The translations under genes were made by a program, and so were the position numbers. A stretch of DNA of 64,000 nt, taken from contig NZ_JH600070.1 of the NCBI RefSeq assembly GCF_000245015.1, positions 2,204,634 to 2,268,633 on the forward strand, in the 5' to 3' direction. This document shows, in pieces, positions 47,625 to 56,275 of this stretch. The notes below the pieces were generated by a model. The model was not told the origin of the DNA. It saw only the letters and a program-made list of their open reading frames with translations, and searched no databases. Position 1 is the first letter of the stretch, and each line of letters begins with the position of its first letter. Source of the stretch: Beggiatoa alba B18LD (GTDB lineage Bacteria > Pseudomonadota > Gammaproteobacteria > Beggiatoales > Beggiatoaceae).

Positions 47625-49045
47625 ATTTTCGGCATATAGTCGGCGGGTGACATGTCTATACGGGTTTGTTCATAAATAAAATGTTCTAGCTCAGTTTGCC
47701 AGCCACCCGCTTCATTATTGTAATGTGTAATCCCTGCTTGACGATTTTTCTCTTTTAACTTCAGTGAATTAGCCGTGACCATATCGCGCAAATAAGTTTC
47801 TTGATAAAACAAAGGTTTATCAGGACTATCCGTGAGCCATACATGACATTTTCCGCCATGACTCCATTCCGCGATAATCACATTCCGAATTCGGAACAAT
47901 AAAACGGTTTGATTCCCGCGCACCCCTGCCCCATCTAATGTGCCGTAAGCATTTTGCAGGCTTTGTGCTAATTCTGGACGTTTTGCTAGAAATTTCTGAA
48001 TGGTTTTACCCACGGCAAGCCATGCTTCATCGATATATTGCCGTTCATAATATGCCCACCAAAACGCTCGGCGGTATCGCCATTGTGCATCTAATGCACA
48101 TTGGTCTAGGATACTGAAAAAAGTTTCTAGGGTAGAACCTACCATCCAGCGGTAAAATACTTGTAAAGCCTCTGTTTGCACACCTTGCCATAATGCAGGA
48201 GAGACACGCGGGTCTTGTAAATATTGCAATAAAAAAATTTGAATTCGTTGTTTTAGTGCGGGGGTTGGTTCGTTCAGTTGCCAAGGGAGTAGTAAGGCAT
48301 GAGCTAATTCGCGCCGACAACTGGGATAACGCAAGCGTCCACCGTCATCTGTCCATGCTAATAAGCGCGAGAGTTCTTTTTCTGAACCCTGTAATAAATA
48401 TTCCTCCAACTCTTCAAGGGCTTTACGGTAAGCGACACGGGCATAGCCGCTGTTTAACAATTCCCCTGTTAAACCTGCATCCGTCAATATTTGCGCCGTA
48501 TCAGCATGTAAACAGGCTTGTGCTAATTTATCAATCCCATTGCCTTGCGGGATAAATATCTGATATACCTCATTATACTGTTTCCAGCGTGCCAGCATAG
48601 AATCTGCTGGTGCTTTGAGCACTTGCGCAAGAATGAATTGCGAAATTTCTAATAAATTCGGCGGTTGTTGGTCAAATTCGCGTAAATATACACGGATAAG
48701 CCGTTTAATTGCCGCCGCATTGCCACGTAGTTGTCGCCAGAAATATTTTAAAAATAAGTCATTTTCAGCTAATGTGCGCCCGCGCTGACCATACCACAGC
48801 ACCCACGCCGCCCGTCGCCAATCACGTGCGGTAATGGTTTGCCACTGCTGGTTTTGAATCGCTTGTTGAAATTTTTCATATAGCAGTAATAGCTCGCTTT
48901 CTTTAGGTATTTTGGCTTCCATCGCAAAATCTGGTAGGGCTTTAGCCGTAGCGACCAGTCGAAAGTCATTGAGTACCCGTAAATGATGCGTGTGAAACTT
49001 TTTCACGGTCTCTTGGCAATCTTGCAAAGCTCGACGCAGTTTCAT
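47621..49045 (-). CDS. EH_Signature-domain protein, ZorC-like, orphan
   Basis: 474 residues, all-helical in the first 370. The C-terminal part carries the domain for which the family is named: FFSILDQCALDAQWRYRRAFWWAYYER (309-335), AEWSHGGKCHVW with E393, and ITHYNNEAGGWQ with H441. The same Glu-His pair, about 45 residues apart, marks ZorC of type I Zorya anti-phage systems, where it works with the ZorAB proton-driven motor and ZorD helicase. None of those is in the window; neighbours are a DUF3592 gene and a PAS protein. Whether it is a relic or an independent protein is open. Family assignment is by motif, so moderately sure. Confidence 0.7.
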   Translation of the reverse strand: MKLRRALQDCQETVKKFHTHHLRVLNDFRLVATAKALPDFAMEAKIPKESELLLLYEKFQQAIQNQQWQTITARDWRRAAWVLWYGQRGRTLAENDLFLKYFWRQLRGNAAAIKRLIRVYLREFDQQPPNLLEISQFILAQVLKAPADSMLARWKQYNEVYQIFIPQGNGIDKLAQACLHADTAQILTDAGLTGELLNSGYARVAYRKALEELEEYLLQGSEKELSRLLAWTDDGGRLRYPSCRRELAHALLLPWQLNEPTPALKQRIQIFLLQYLQDPRVSPALWQGVQTEALQVFYRWMVGSTLETFFSILDQCALDAQWRYRRAFWWAYYERQYIDEAWLAVGKTIQKFLAKRPELAQSLQNAYGTLDGAGVRGNQTVLLFRIRNVIIAEWSHGGKCHVWLTDSPDKPLFYQETYLRDMVTANSLKLKEKNRQAGITHYNNEAGGWQTELEHFIYEQTRIDMSPADYMPKI

Positions 49046-49068
49046 AGCGATGTATCTATATTTATTAC

Positions 49069-51450
49069 TTAAGATTTATGGAGTGCTTGTAAGGCAAGGT
49101 TATAAAACAGGCATTGGTCACCGCCTAACTGTTGCGCTTGTTGGGTTGCCAGTTCAACCATGGTTAGTAATTCATTGACTTCTCCTTGGTCTTGTGGATA
49201 AACCACGATGCCAATGCTGGCTTTAGATTGTAATAAGCAATCTTCTAAATTCAGTGGTTGGGTTGCTTTAAACAGGAGCATTTCTCCCACTAATCCCGCG
49301 TGTTGTGGCTCGCTGATTTCACCCAAGGCAATGATAAATTGTGCACCGTCATAACGTGCGACTAAATCGCTATGTCTTAAAATTTCCTCAAAACTCGTGC
49401 CTAAGCGTTGTAAAAATTTATCCCCTAATACGTAGCCAAATTGTTGATTAATATCTGCCATGTTATCGATATTAATCAGTAGTAAGGCGAAGGTTTTATG
49501 ATTGCGCTTTGCCGAAGTAAGGGTTTTATTGAGGTTATGACAGAATAACGCACGATTCGCCAATTGCGTTAAGGGGTCATGTAAAGCAGAACGTTGGTTA
49601 TGAAGTTGGTTAAGAATGACGATATAGCGTCGTTCAGGGAGCGACGCGGGCTGATAGGGTTGAACGGTTAAATGGCATTGATAAATACCGCCACGTTTAT
49701 GTCGTTGCCATACCATGCCTTGCCAATGGCGATTATGTTGTAACGCGCTGGTAATTGCTTCATTAATATGATTATCTAACCATTCAACTTGTAAATCTTG
49801 TAAAAAACGTTCGGTCAATTCTGCTTCAAAGTAACCTGTAAAATGGGTCGCGGCAGGATTTGCGCGGAGAATTCGGTGTTCACTATCAAGTAGAAAAACG
49901 GCGTTATCACTATTTGTCCAAACAATATCTGCAATTGCAAGCGATTCTTGTGTTTGTTGTTTAACTGTCAAGTCTTCAACCAGCCATAGGGTTTTTTGGG
50001 TTTGGCTGGGTTGTAAGCGAATATGCGCATAAAACGTGGTTTCATCTTTGCGACGTAACCATTGGCGCGGTTGATAATCGAAATTTTTTTCAGTGATGAG
50101 ATGATTGATATAGTCATAATCCCTTGAATCTACAAATAGCTGTTGTATAGACAGACTCAGCAATTCAATTTGACTATACCCGAATAACGATTCGCAACGC
50201 GGATTAACGCGAGTGATGTATTGCCCTTGTGTTGTGAGCAATCCTAGTTCTGCATGAGTTATGAGTAAATTAGTTTCTTGGGTTAGGGTTTTAACACGGG
50301 CAGAGAGGCGATGCTGTTCGGTGGTGTCTTGTAAAAGCAGTAAGAGACCAACACAGAAATCTAAATCCATGAGTGGCAAGAAATGTAGATTAAACAATCG
50401 ATTATTTTGCTGAAAAGTTTCTTGTAATGTCTCGCCAAGCAAAGCTTGTTTGATTTGGGCAGAAAAACGCAGGATAGGGGAGTCAGTTTTAAACAGGGGT
50501 TGTTCTAAATCATCGGCATGAATACCTAAAATTTCTAAATTATCGCCTTGAGCAAAAACTAAAATACCTCGTTTATCAACACTGAGTAATGTAATGGATA
50601 AAGCCCGTAACAGTTGCGGTAGCCACATCGTATAGTGACTTAAATCAGGTAAAATCAGGTTATTATGTTGATAATAATGTTGTAAATTGGTAATTGTGGT
50701 GATTTTAAATAAATGTCCTTTCTCGTCCATTAATTGACTTTCGGCAATATGATGGCGTAACAGGTGTTTGTCACGGTGCTGTAATGGCCAATTACCACTA
50801 TTACTGGAGGCATTTGTCAAATATCTGACATGCCATTGCATTGCCTTAGTGTGCAATTCGGGGGCTAATAAACAGGTAAAAGGCTGGTGAATCAATTCTT
50901 CAAAACGATAGCCAAACAGGTCGCAAAAAGCCGTATTCAGATAAACAAATTGTCCTTGAATATCGGTAATTGCCATGCCAACAGTGGTATTTTCAAATAA
51001 TTGGGTAAAAAAATTGAGTTTGGTTGATAAAGATTCTTCACGTTGGATATAAGTGCTGATATCAACAAATTTACAAATCACACATTGTTCTTGATGGTTA
51101 ATATTCAGTGGATAAGCGGTGACTAATGTCCAAATCAGTTGGTCGTCAGCGCGATAAATACCAATTAATTGATTCGCATAAAGTTGTTTTGTTTGTAGCA
51201 CAATATGAGCAGGAAAATCTTCTGGACTAATTTCCATTCCGTTTTCCCAAATACAGGAACAGGGTAAATGCGTTTGTTCCAATAATTGTTCTGCACGAAC
51301 CCCCAATAATTGTGTCATTTGTGGGTTACACGCAATGATTTTACCGTCTTGCTGGTAAACGAGTAGTGCTTCTGCTAACTGTGGGATTAATTCTAAAAAA
51401 GGCTGTTGCTGGTCATATAACGCGCTCATTAACCGTCCTGCCATAGTCAT
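49069..51450 (-). CDS. Multi-PAS protein with degenerate GGDEF domain
   Basis: 793 residues with four to five PAS domains (about 15-130, 145-260, 385-500, 505-620 being the clearest, each with a C-x-F or G-x-P core) and a C-terminal GGDEF fold from about 625 (DPLTQLANRALFCHNL). Where GGDEF should be, the sequence is DGAQF (701-705), so c-di-GMP synthesis is unlikely; the I-site is also not seen. It is probably a scaffold or sensor. It ends 24 bp before the EH_Signature gene start; the two could be cotranscribed. Confidence 0.88.
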   Translation of the reverse strand: MTMAGRLMSALYDQQQPFLELIPQLAEALLVYQQDGKIIACNPQMTQLLGVRAEQLLEQTHLPCSCIWENGMEISPEDFPAHIVLQTKQLYANQLIGIYRADDQLIWTLVTAYPLNINHQEQCVICKFVDISTYIQREESLSTKLNFFTQLFENTTVGMAITDIQGQFVYLNTAFCDLFGYRFEELIHQPFTCLLAPELHTKAMQWHVRYLTNASSNSGNWPLQHRDKHLLRHHIAESQLMDEKGHLFKITTITNLQHYYQHNNLILPDLSHYTMWLPQLLRALSITLLSVDKRGILVFAQGDNLEILGIHADDLEQPLFKTDSPILRFSAQIKQALLGETLQETFQQNNRLFNLHFLPLMDLDFCVGLLLLLQDTTEQHRLSARVKTLTQETNLLITHAELGLLTTQGQYITRVNPRCESLFGYSQIELLSLSIQQLFVDSRDYDYINHLITEKNFDYQPRQWLRRKDETTFYAHIRLQPSQTQKTLWLVEDLTVKQQTQESLAIADIVWTNSDNAVFLLDSEHRILRANPAATHFTGYFEAELTERFLQDLQVEWLDNHINEAITSALQHNRHWQGMVWQRHKRGGIYQCHLTVQPYQPASLPERRYIVILNQLHNQRSALHDPLTQLANRALFCHNLNKTLTSAKRNHKTFALLLINIDNMADINQQFGYVLGDKFLQRLGTSFEEILRHSDLVARYDGAQFIIALGEISEPQHAGLVGEMLLFKATQPLNLEDCLLQSKASIGIVVYPQDQGEVNELLTMVELATQQAQQLGGDQCLFYNLALQALHKS

Positions 51451-51701
51451 CTGTCTTTCATAAAATGATTGACAGTCATATTAAGGGTGTTGGTTTATCA
51501 TACTTTAACGTGAATTATTCATTATATAGCGTTTATCCCTTTCCGTTACGATTGCAAAATAGGTATTTATTATTTAATAAAATACTTTATATATAATAGA
51601 GTTACCCTGATATCGTGCTAATCTTTAAACGATGGCATGTTTTCTGCTAAAAGGGGAAATCAAGGTATTTCAGAACAATCGGACTTTAGGAGTTATCTAT
51701 C

Positions 51702-52052
51702 ATGTTTAAGAAATTAAAAGCAGAAGATTATCGTATTGAAAGCAATATGTTCACGGGAACAGTGACATTTCAGGGAAAATTGCAATTACAAGACAGCAAG
51801 GCTTATACCCCTATTTTAGAAATGCTAAACGAATTAGCTGCGAAAGATTTACCTAAAATTACTATTGATTTACGTGCATTAGAGCTGATGAATAGCTCAG
51901 GGATTAATACCTTATCTAAATTCCTCATGCTCATGGAACGCAAACAACAAACGCAAGTTGTGGTGCATGGATTACGAGATATTACTTGGCAAGACCGTAT
52001 GTTGACGAATATCAAACGTGTTTTACCCAGTTTTCAACTTTCTTTACAGTAA
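51702..52052 (+). CDS. STAS-domain protein (slr1659-like anti-anti-sigma fold)
   Basis: 116 residues. The core IDLRALELMNSSGINTLSKFL has the STAS fold, with S65-S66-G67 where anti-anti-sigma factors are phosphorylated. A regulator of an anti-sigma kinase or of PAS-type signalling is the usual role. AGGAG precedes the ATG. No partner kinase is adjacent. Confidence 0.75.
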   Translation: MFKKLKAEDYRIESNMFTGTVTFQGKLQLQDSKAYTPILEMLNELAAKDLPKITIDLRALELMNSSGINTLSKFLMLMERKQQTQVVVHGLRDITWQDRMLTNIKRVLPSFQLSLQ

Positions 52053-52142
52053 AAACGGGAAATACCTACGGATTCCACGCTCAGTGTGTAACGTGTTACA
52101 CCTGTCATAAAAATGACGGTTACGAAAAAGGTCACAGCGGAT

Positions 52143-53444
52143 TTAAAGTGAAGGGATGAGCCACTTTAACCAACGTAGCCATAAATAATTAATCCAAGCC
52201 TCTACATGTCCTTGTTCTGCTGCTTTTTGATACCACTGCTTTGCTAAAACAAAATCTTTTTTAATCACATCGTCGCCGTTTTCATAACCATACTCATACA
52301 ACAAGCCTAATTGAAATTGGGCTTGTTCGTCGCCTTGTTGGGCGACTAGCGAGTAGTAATGCAATGCTTGCTGCATATCTATCCCAATATTACCGCTACC
52401 TGTTTGATACAATTTTGCTAAACGTATCTGTGCATCTTTTGCGTCTTTAATATCAGCGGCTGCGGCTTTTTTTAAGTATTTAACCGCCTCCTCCATATTT
52501 TTACGCAATCCCCCCATGCCATTTAAATAAAACAGTCCTAAATGATATTGTGCATCACAATCATCTTTTTCGGCAGATTTTCGATACCACTCTAAGGCTT
52601 GTTTTTCATCAGTATTTAATCCGCCTAATCCCTGTTCATACATTACCCCAAGATGATATTGTCCACGAACATGCCCTTGCTCTGCGGCTTTACGATACCA
52701 TTCAACTGCCTTCACTTTATCAGCGGTTGTTCCAATCCCATAACTATATCCAAAACCAACCTGATTTTGTGCCTCTGCAATCCCTAGCTCACCTGCTTTT
52801 AAGAAATAACGAAACGCTAACAGCTGATTTTTTTCTGTAAAACCAAAACCATTGTTATACATCATGGCGAGATTAAAGCCACCGTATTTATAACCCTGTT
52901 GCGCGGCTTGTTGAAACCAAAACACGGCACGTTCTGTATTTACAGGCACACCCCAGCCTAAACAATGAAATAGACCTAATAAATTTTGTGCTTCTGGGCT
53001 ACCCTGTTGTGCGGATTTAGTCACCCAATAAACGGCTTGTTCTTCATCTTTAGGTAAGCCACGACCACGATAACAAAATAATCCTAAATTGTACTGTGCG
53101 CGGTAATGCCCACGTTGTGCCGCTTCCCGAAACCAATAGCCCGCTTTTTTATAATCCACGTCGGTATTTTTACCTAACGCATAAATAAGTCCGAGTTGGT
53201 TCTGCGCTTCGGGGATGCCTAACTCTGCCTCTTTACGATATAACTCAAGGCTTTTTGCCAAATCTTGGACTAATAAACCAACAACATCATCACCGTATAA
53301 TTCAAATCGGTCAGCTGCCAAACCTTTCAGCAAATAAGTATTTTTATTGGTAGAAGATTCGTAAACAGATGAAGGAAAATTTTGAATTGGTGGTGATGCA
53401 GGGACGGGTGGGGCGGAATTTACGGGGGCTTTTTCTTCAGTCAT
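52143..53444 (-). CDS. Sel1-repeat (TPR-like) protein
   Basis: 433 residues. After a disordered proline-rich start, ten or so Sel1 repeats of about 36 residues follow, recognisable by AxxGxxxAQxxLGxxYxxGxG with EAVKWY/FRKAAEQG (for example GHYRAQYNLGLFCYRGRGLP). They make a helical scaffold for protein binding. No signal peptide is evident, so it acts in the cytosol. Partner unknown. Confidence 0.9.
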   Translation of the reverse strand: MTEEKAPVNSAPPVPASPPIQNFPSSVYESSTNKNTYLLKGLAADRFELYGDDVVGLLVQDLAKSLELYRKEAELGIPEAQNQLGLIYALGKNTDVDYKKAGYWFREAAQRGHYRAQYNLGLFCYRGRGLPKDEEQAVYWVTKSAQQGSPEAQNLLGLFHCLGWGVPVNTERAVFWFQQAAQQGYKYGGFNLAMMYNNGFGFTEKNQLLAFRYFLKAGELGIAEAQNQVGFGYSYGIGTTADKVKAVEWYRKAAEQGHVRGQYHLGVMYEQGLGGLNTDEKQALEWYRKSAEKDDCDAQYHLGLFYLNGMGGLRKNMEEAVKYLKKAAAADIKDAKDAQIRLAKLYQTGSGNIGIDMQQALHYYSLVAQQGDEQAQFQLGLLYEYGYENGDDVIKKDFVLAKQWYQKAAEQGHVEAWINYLWLRWLKWLIPSL

Positions 53445-53591
53445 GGCTTACAACATCAAGGATATGCGTTTAACAGGGGAATGACCAAAGTATCTGTTTT
53501 AGTCTCAATAAACCAAAATTTATTAAGCTTTTAGGATAAAGTGTAGGTTTAGCAAATCATAACGTGTCTGCTAAACCTGTCTTGATAAAAA

Positions 53592-54737
53592 TTAGTGTGT
53601 TGTTGGTAAAAGCTGTTGCTGAAATATTTCCAAAGAGTCGACTACGATAGCTTGACACGTTAATTGCTCTAACTGTGCTACATCCTGAATGGTATCGATA
53701 TTTTGTTGTATCGTAGGAGATATTTCACCAAAACGCATGGTTAAAATAGCCATTAACGCAGTTTTGATGCCCTTTAATGTGCCTTTTGCTTCACCTTCTG
53801 CAAGACCTTCAAGTTTGCCTTGTTGTACACCTTTTTGCACACCCTGCTGTATGCCTTGTTGTATGCCCTGCTGTATACCCTGCTGTATGCCTTGTTCTAT
53901 TCCCCGTTGTATCCCTTCTTGTAAACCTTTTTGTGTTGCTGATTCATACCAGTTGGCGACTCGTTCCGCTAACATAACGTTTATCTCCTGTAAGTCTACT
54001 AATTCTGAGATTGTGCTCTTCGGTAAATGGTGTGGTAGGTAAACCCGATTTAACCATGCTGCAAAAGTGCGTCTTATCTCTTGTTGTGCAGGCTCTTTTA
54101 GCCACTTAATCAATAAGTCTAGTACTTGCGACACTTCTATTTCATTTTGGGCTTTTTCTAAACGAAATAATGCTGCAACTAGGTTATGTAAACTTGATAA
54201 GTCGCTCGGGTTATAAACACCTTCGTCAATTAATAAGTAATGTAGTTGAGGTTGATATTTTTGAAGGGGAGAAGGTTCAATTAAATCAGAAACATTGAGC
54301 GGTGCGTTCCAACGACTTTGTCCATTGTAGAGCACAATCGGTAATACAGGCGGGAGTTTTTTGTTAGTAATAATTTTTGCGTCTAATAGGTCTTGATAGA
54401 GTAAACCAATATAAACCATTAAACGCACTGCCATGTAATCATCAACCGTAGATTGAAACTCCAGCAAAATATAGACATATAACCAATTACCTTTCCAACG
54501 AATTCGCCAAATCACATCATTATCACGGCTTCTTAAATCGTGGCTGGTAAATTGTCCGCTGACTTTTTCTAATGTATTAAAATCTAATTCTTTTACCCAT
54601 TCTTCATGCACAAACCCTTCTAATAAATCTTTTACCATTTCAGGATAGGAAAAAAAACGTTTATAGCTTGGGTCGTGTTCAGGTTTATTTTTATCGCTTT
54701 TTTTGGCGGATGTGTTTGGATTTTTCTTTGTGGGCAT
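53592..54737 (-). CDS. Rpn-family PD-(D/E)XK nuclease (YhgA-like, transposase_31)
   Basis: 381 residues. DPSYKRFFSYPEMVKDLLEGFV, D72/D74 and E93-x-Q95 (LLEFQS) form the Rpn nuclease core; VVNSLxx-like helical part follows. Residues about 275-330 are a repeat tract of G-I-Q-Q type (EGIQRGIEQGIQQGIQQG) encoded by 12-base tandem units. Rpn proteins stimulate RecA-independent recombination and have anti-phage roles; they spread as gene families. No terminal repeats or target duplications are visible here. Confidence 0.9.
   Translation of the reverse strand: MPTKKNPNTSAKKSDKNKPEHDPSYKRFFSYPEMVKDLLEGFVHEEWVKELDFNTLEKVSGQFTSHDLRSRDNDVIWRIRWKGNWLYVYILLEFQSTVDDYMAVRLMVYIGLLYQDLLDAKIITNKKLPPVLPIVLYNGQSRWNAPLNVSDLIEPSPLQKYQPQLHYLLIDEGVYNPSDLSSLHNLVAALFRLEKAQNEIEVSQVLDLLIKWLKEPAQQEIRRTFAAWLNRVYLPHHLPKSTISELVDLQEINVMLAERVANWYESATQKGLQEGIQRGIEQGIQQGIQQGIQQGIQQGVQKGVQQGKLEGLAEGEAKGTLKGIKTALMAILTMRFGEISPTIQQNIDTIQDVAQLEQLTCQAIVVDSLEIFQQQLLPTTH
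53816..53935. repeat. 12-bp tandem repeats inside the Rpn gene
   Basis: Nine or ten near-copies of a 12-base unit of the type CCTTGTTGTATG / CCCTGCTGTATA, coding for the repeated Gly-Ile-Gln-Gln. Copy number changes would keep the frame, so the tract could vary in length without breaking the gene. Confidence 0.75.
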
Positions 54738-54820
54738 AGTGCATGGCGTTTGGCAGGTTTAATCAGAATTCCTCGTTTTCATCCACTCGATGAAAACGAG
54801 ATGAAAATGAAGCGATTTAT

Positions 54821-56203
54821 TTATTCATTTTGTTCAGAGTTAGAATGCAATTTAAATTTAGTCAGGCGGTAGCGTAATGCGCCAAAACTGATGCCTAATA
54901 AACGTGCGGCACGGGTTTTATTACCTTTTGTTTTTTCTAGGGCTTTCATGATTTTATCGCGTTCTAAATCTTCAAGTAAAGGGTCTAAACCTGCGCTATT
55001 TTCTTCTAATGTGGCGATGCTCAGTAAATCATCTTCGGTATATTCATCATGGTTATTTGAGGCTTCCTCTAATTTGGGTAACTGTAAGTCATCTATTTGA
55101 ATGACATTATCATCACACAGTGTCATTGCACGTTCTAAAATATTTTCTAATTCACGTACATTCCCCGGAAAATGATAGCTTTGTAAAAATGCCATCGCAT
55201 TGGCGGACAAGCGTAATTTTGCATTGCCGTTGCCTTCAGTGAGTTTTTGTAAAATGCGTTCAACCAGTAAGGGAATATCTTGTGTACGCTCTCGCAATGG
55301 TGGGACATGTAGCTCAATTACGTTGATTCGATAAAATAAGTCTTGGCGGAATTTGCCTTGTTTGACTAAATCAGCAAGGTCTCGGTGTGTTGCGCTGAGA
55401 ATGCGGACATCGACGGGTATTTCTTTGGTCGCGCCAACAGGTCGCATTTGCTTTTCTTGGATGACGCGCAAGAGTTTGACTTGCATATGTAATGGGAGGT
55501 CGGCAACTTCATCTAAAAATAAAGTGCCTCCTTGTGCAATTTGGAATAAGCCTTGTTTGTCGGCCGTCGCGCCTGTGAAACTGCCTTTTTTATGTCCGAA
55601 AAATTCGCTTTCCATCAATTCAGTGGGAATTGCACCGCAGTTGACGGGGACAAAGGGTTTACTGGCACGTGCGCCTTGTGCGTGAAGTAATCGGGCAACG
55701 ACTTCTTTGCCAACACCTGATTCACCGCGAATGTAAACAGGGGCTTGGCTACGCGCTAATTTGGCAATTTTAACCCGCAGGGCTTGAATGGCTGTGGATT
55801 CGCCGACCAGTGAGGAAAAACTTTCTTCATGTTTTTCCGCGAGTTTTAGGGCAGTGGCAACAAGATTACGTAATTCTTTAATATCGACAGGTTTGGTGAC
55901 AAAATCAAACGCGCCTGCTTTTAAGGCTTGTACGGCAGATTCAACGCTACCAAAAGCAGTAATGACGGCAACAGGGATGTTGCTATATTCCCGTTGAATA
56001 AGGTTGACTAAATCAATGCCATTACCATCAGGTAAGTGCATATCGGTTAAACACAAATCAAAGGTTTGTGTCTTCAGTTGTTCGCAGGCATCTGTGTATG
56101 TGCCAACACCGACACAATCAATATTCATCGGACTAAGTGTCTGTGCTGAGAGTTCAAGAATGATGGGTTCATCATCAACAACAAGACATTTCGGACGTGA
56201 CAT
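54821..56203 (-). CDS. pilR: Sigma-54-dependent response regulator PilR
   Basis: 460 residues. Receiver domain with D54 (CLTDMHLPDG); sigma-54 AAA domain with Walker A GESGVGKE (160-167) and the sigma-54 contact loop GSFTGA (207-212); Fis-type HTH at the end (ARLLGISFGALRYRLTKF). It activates pilA and other type IV pilus genes from sigma-54 promoters after phosphorylation by PilS. It follows pilS by 72 bp. The pilus structural genes are not in the window. Confidence 0.94.
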   Translation of the reverse strand: MSRPKCLVVDDEPIILELSAQTLSPMNIDCVGVGTYTDACEQLKTQTFDLCLTDMHLPDGNGIDLVNLIQREYSNIPVAVITAFGSVESAVQALKAGAFDFVTKPVDIKELRNLVATALKLAEKHEESFSSLVGESTAIQALRVKIAKLARSQAPVYIRGESGVGKEVVARLLHAQGARASKPFVPVNCGAIPTELMESEFFGHKKGSFTGATADKQGLFQIAQGGTLFLDEVADLPLHMQVKLLRVIQEKQMRPVGATKEIPVDVRILSATHRDLADLVKQGKFRQDLFYRINVIELHVPPLRERTQDIPLLVERILQKLTEGNGNAKLRLSANAMAFLQSYHFPGNVRELENILERAMTLCDDNVIQIDDLQLPKLEEASNNHDEYTEDDLLSIATLEENSAGLDPLLEDLERDKIMKALEKTKGNKTRAARLLGISFGALRYRLTKFKLHSNSEQNE

Positions 56204-56275
56204 AATTTTTCTCAGTATTTGTTAAAAATGACAGGAACTAAAGACAACGGTGAGGCAGATAAAATAATCGCTTTT

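Noticed and set aside
53592-54737. Rpn gene as a complete mobile element
   Set aside because: No inverted repeats, target duplications or second transposon gene flank it in the window.
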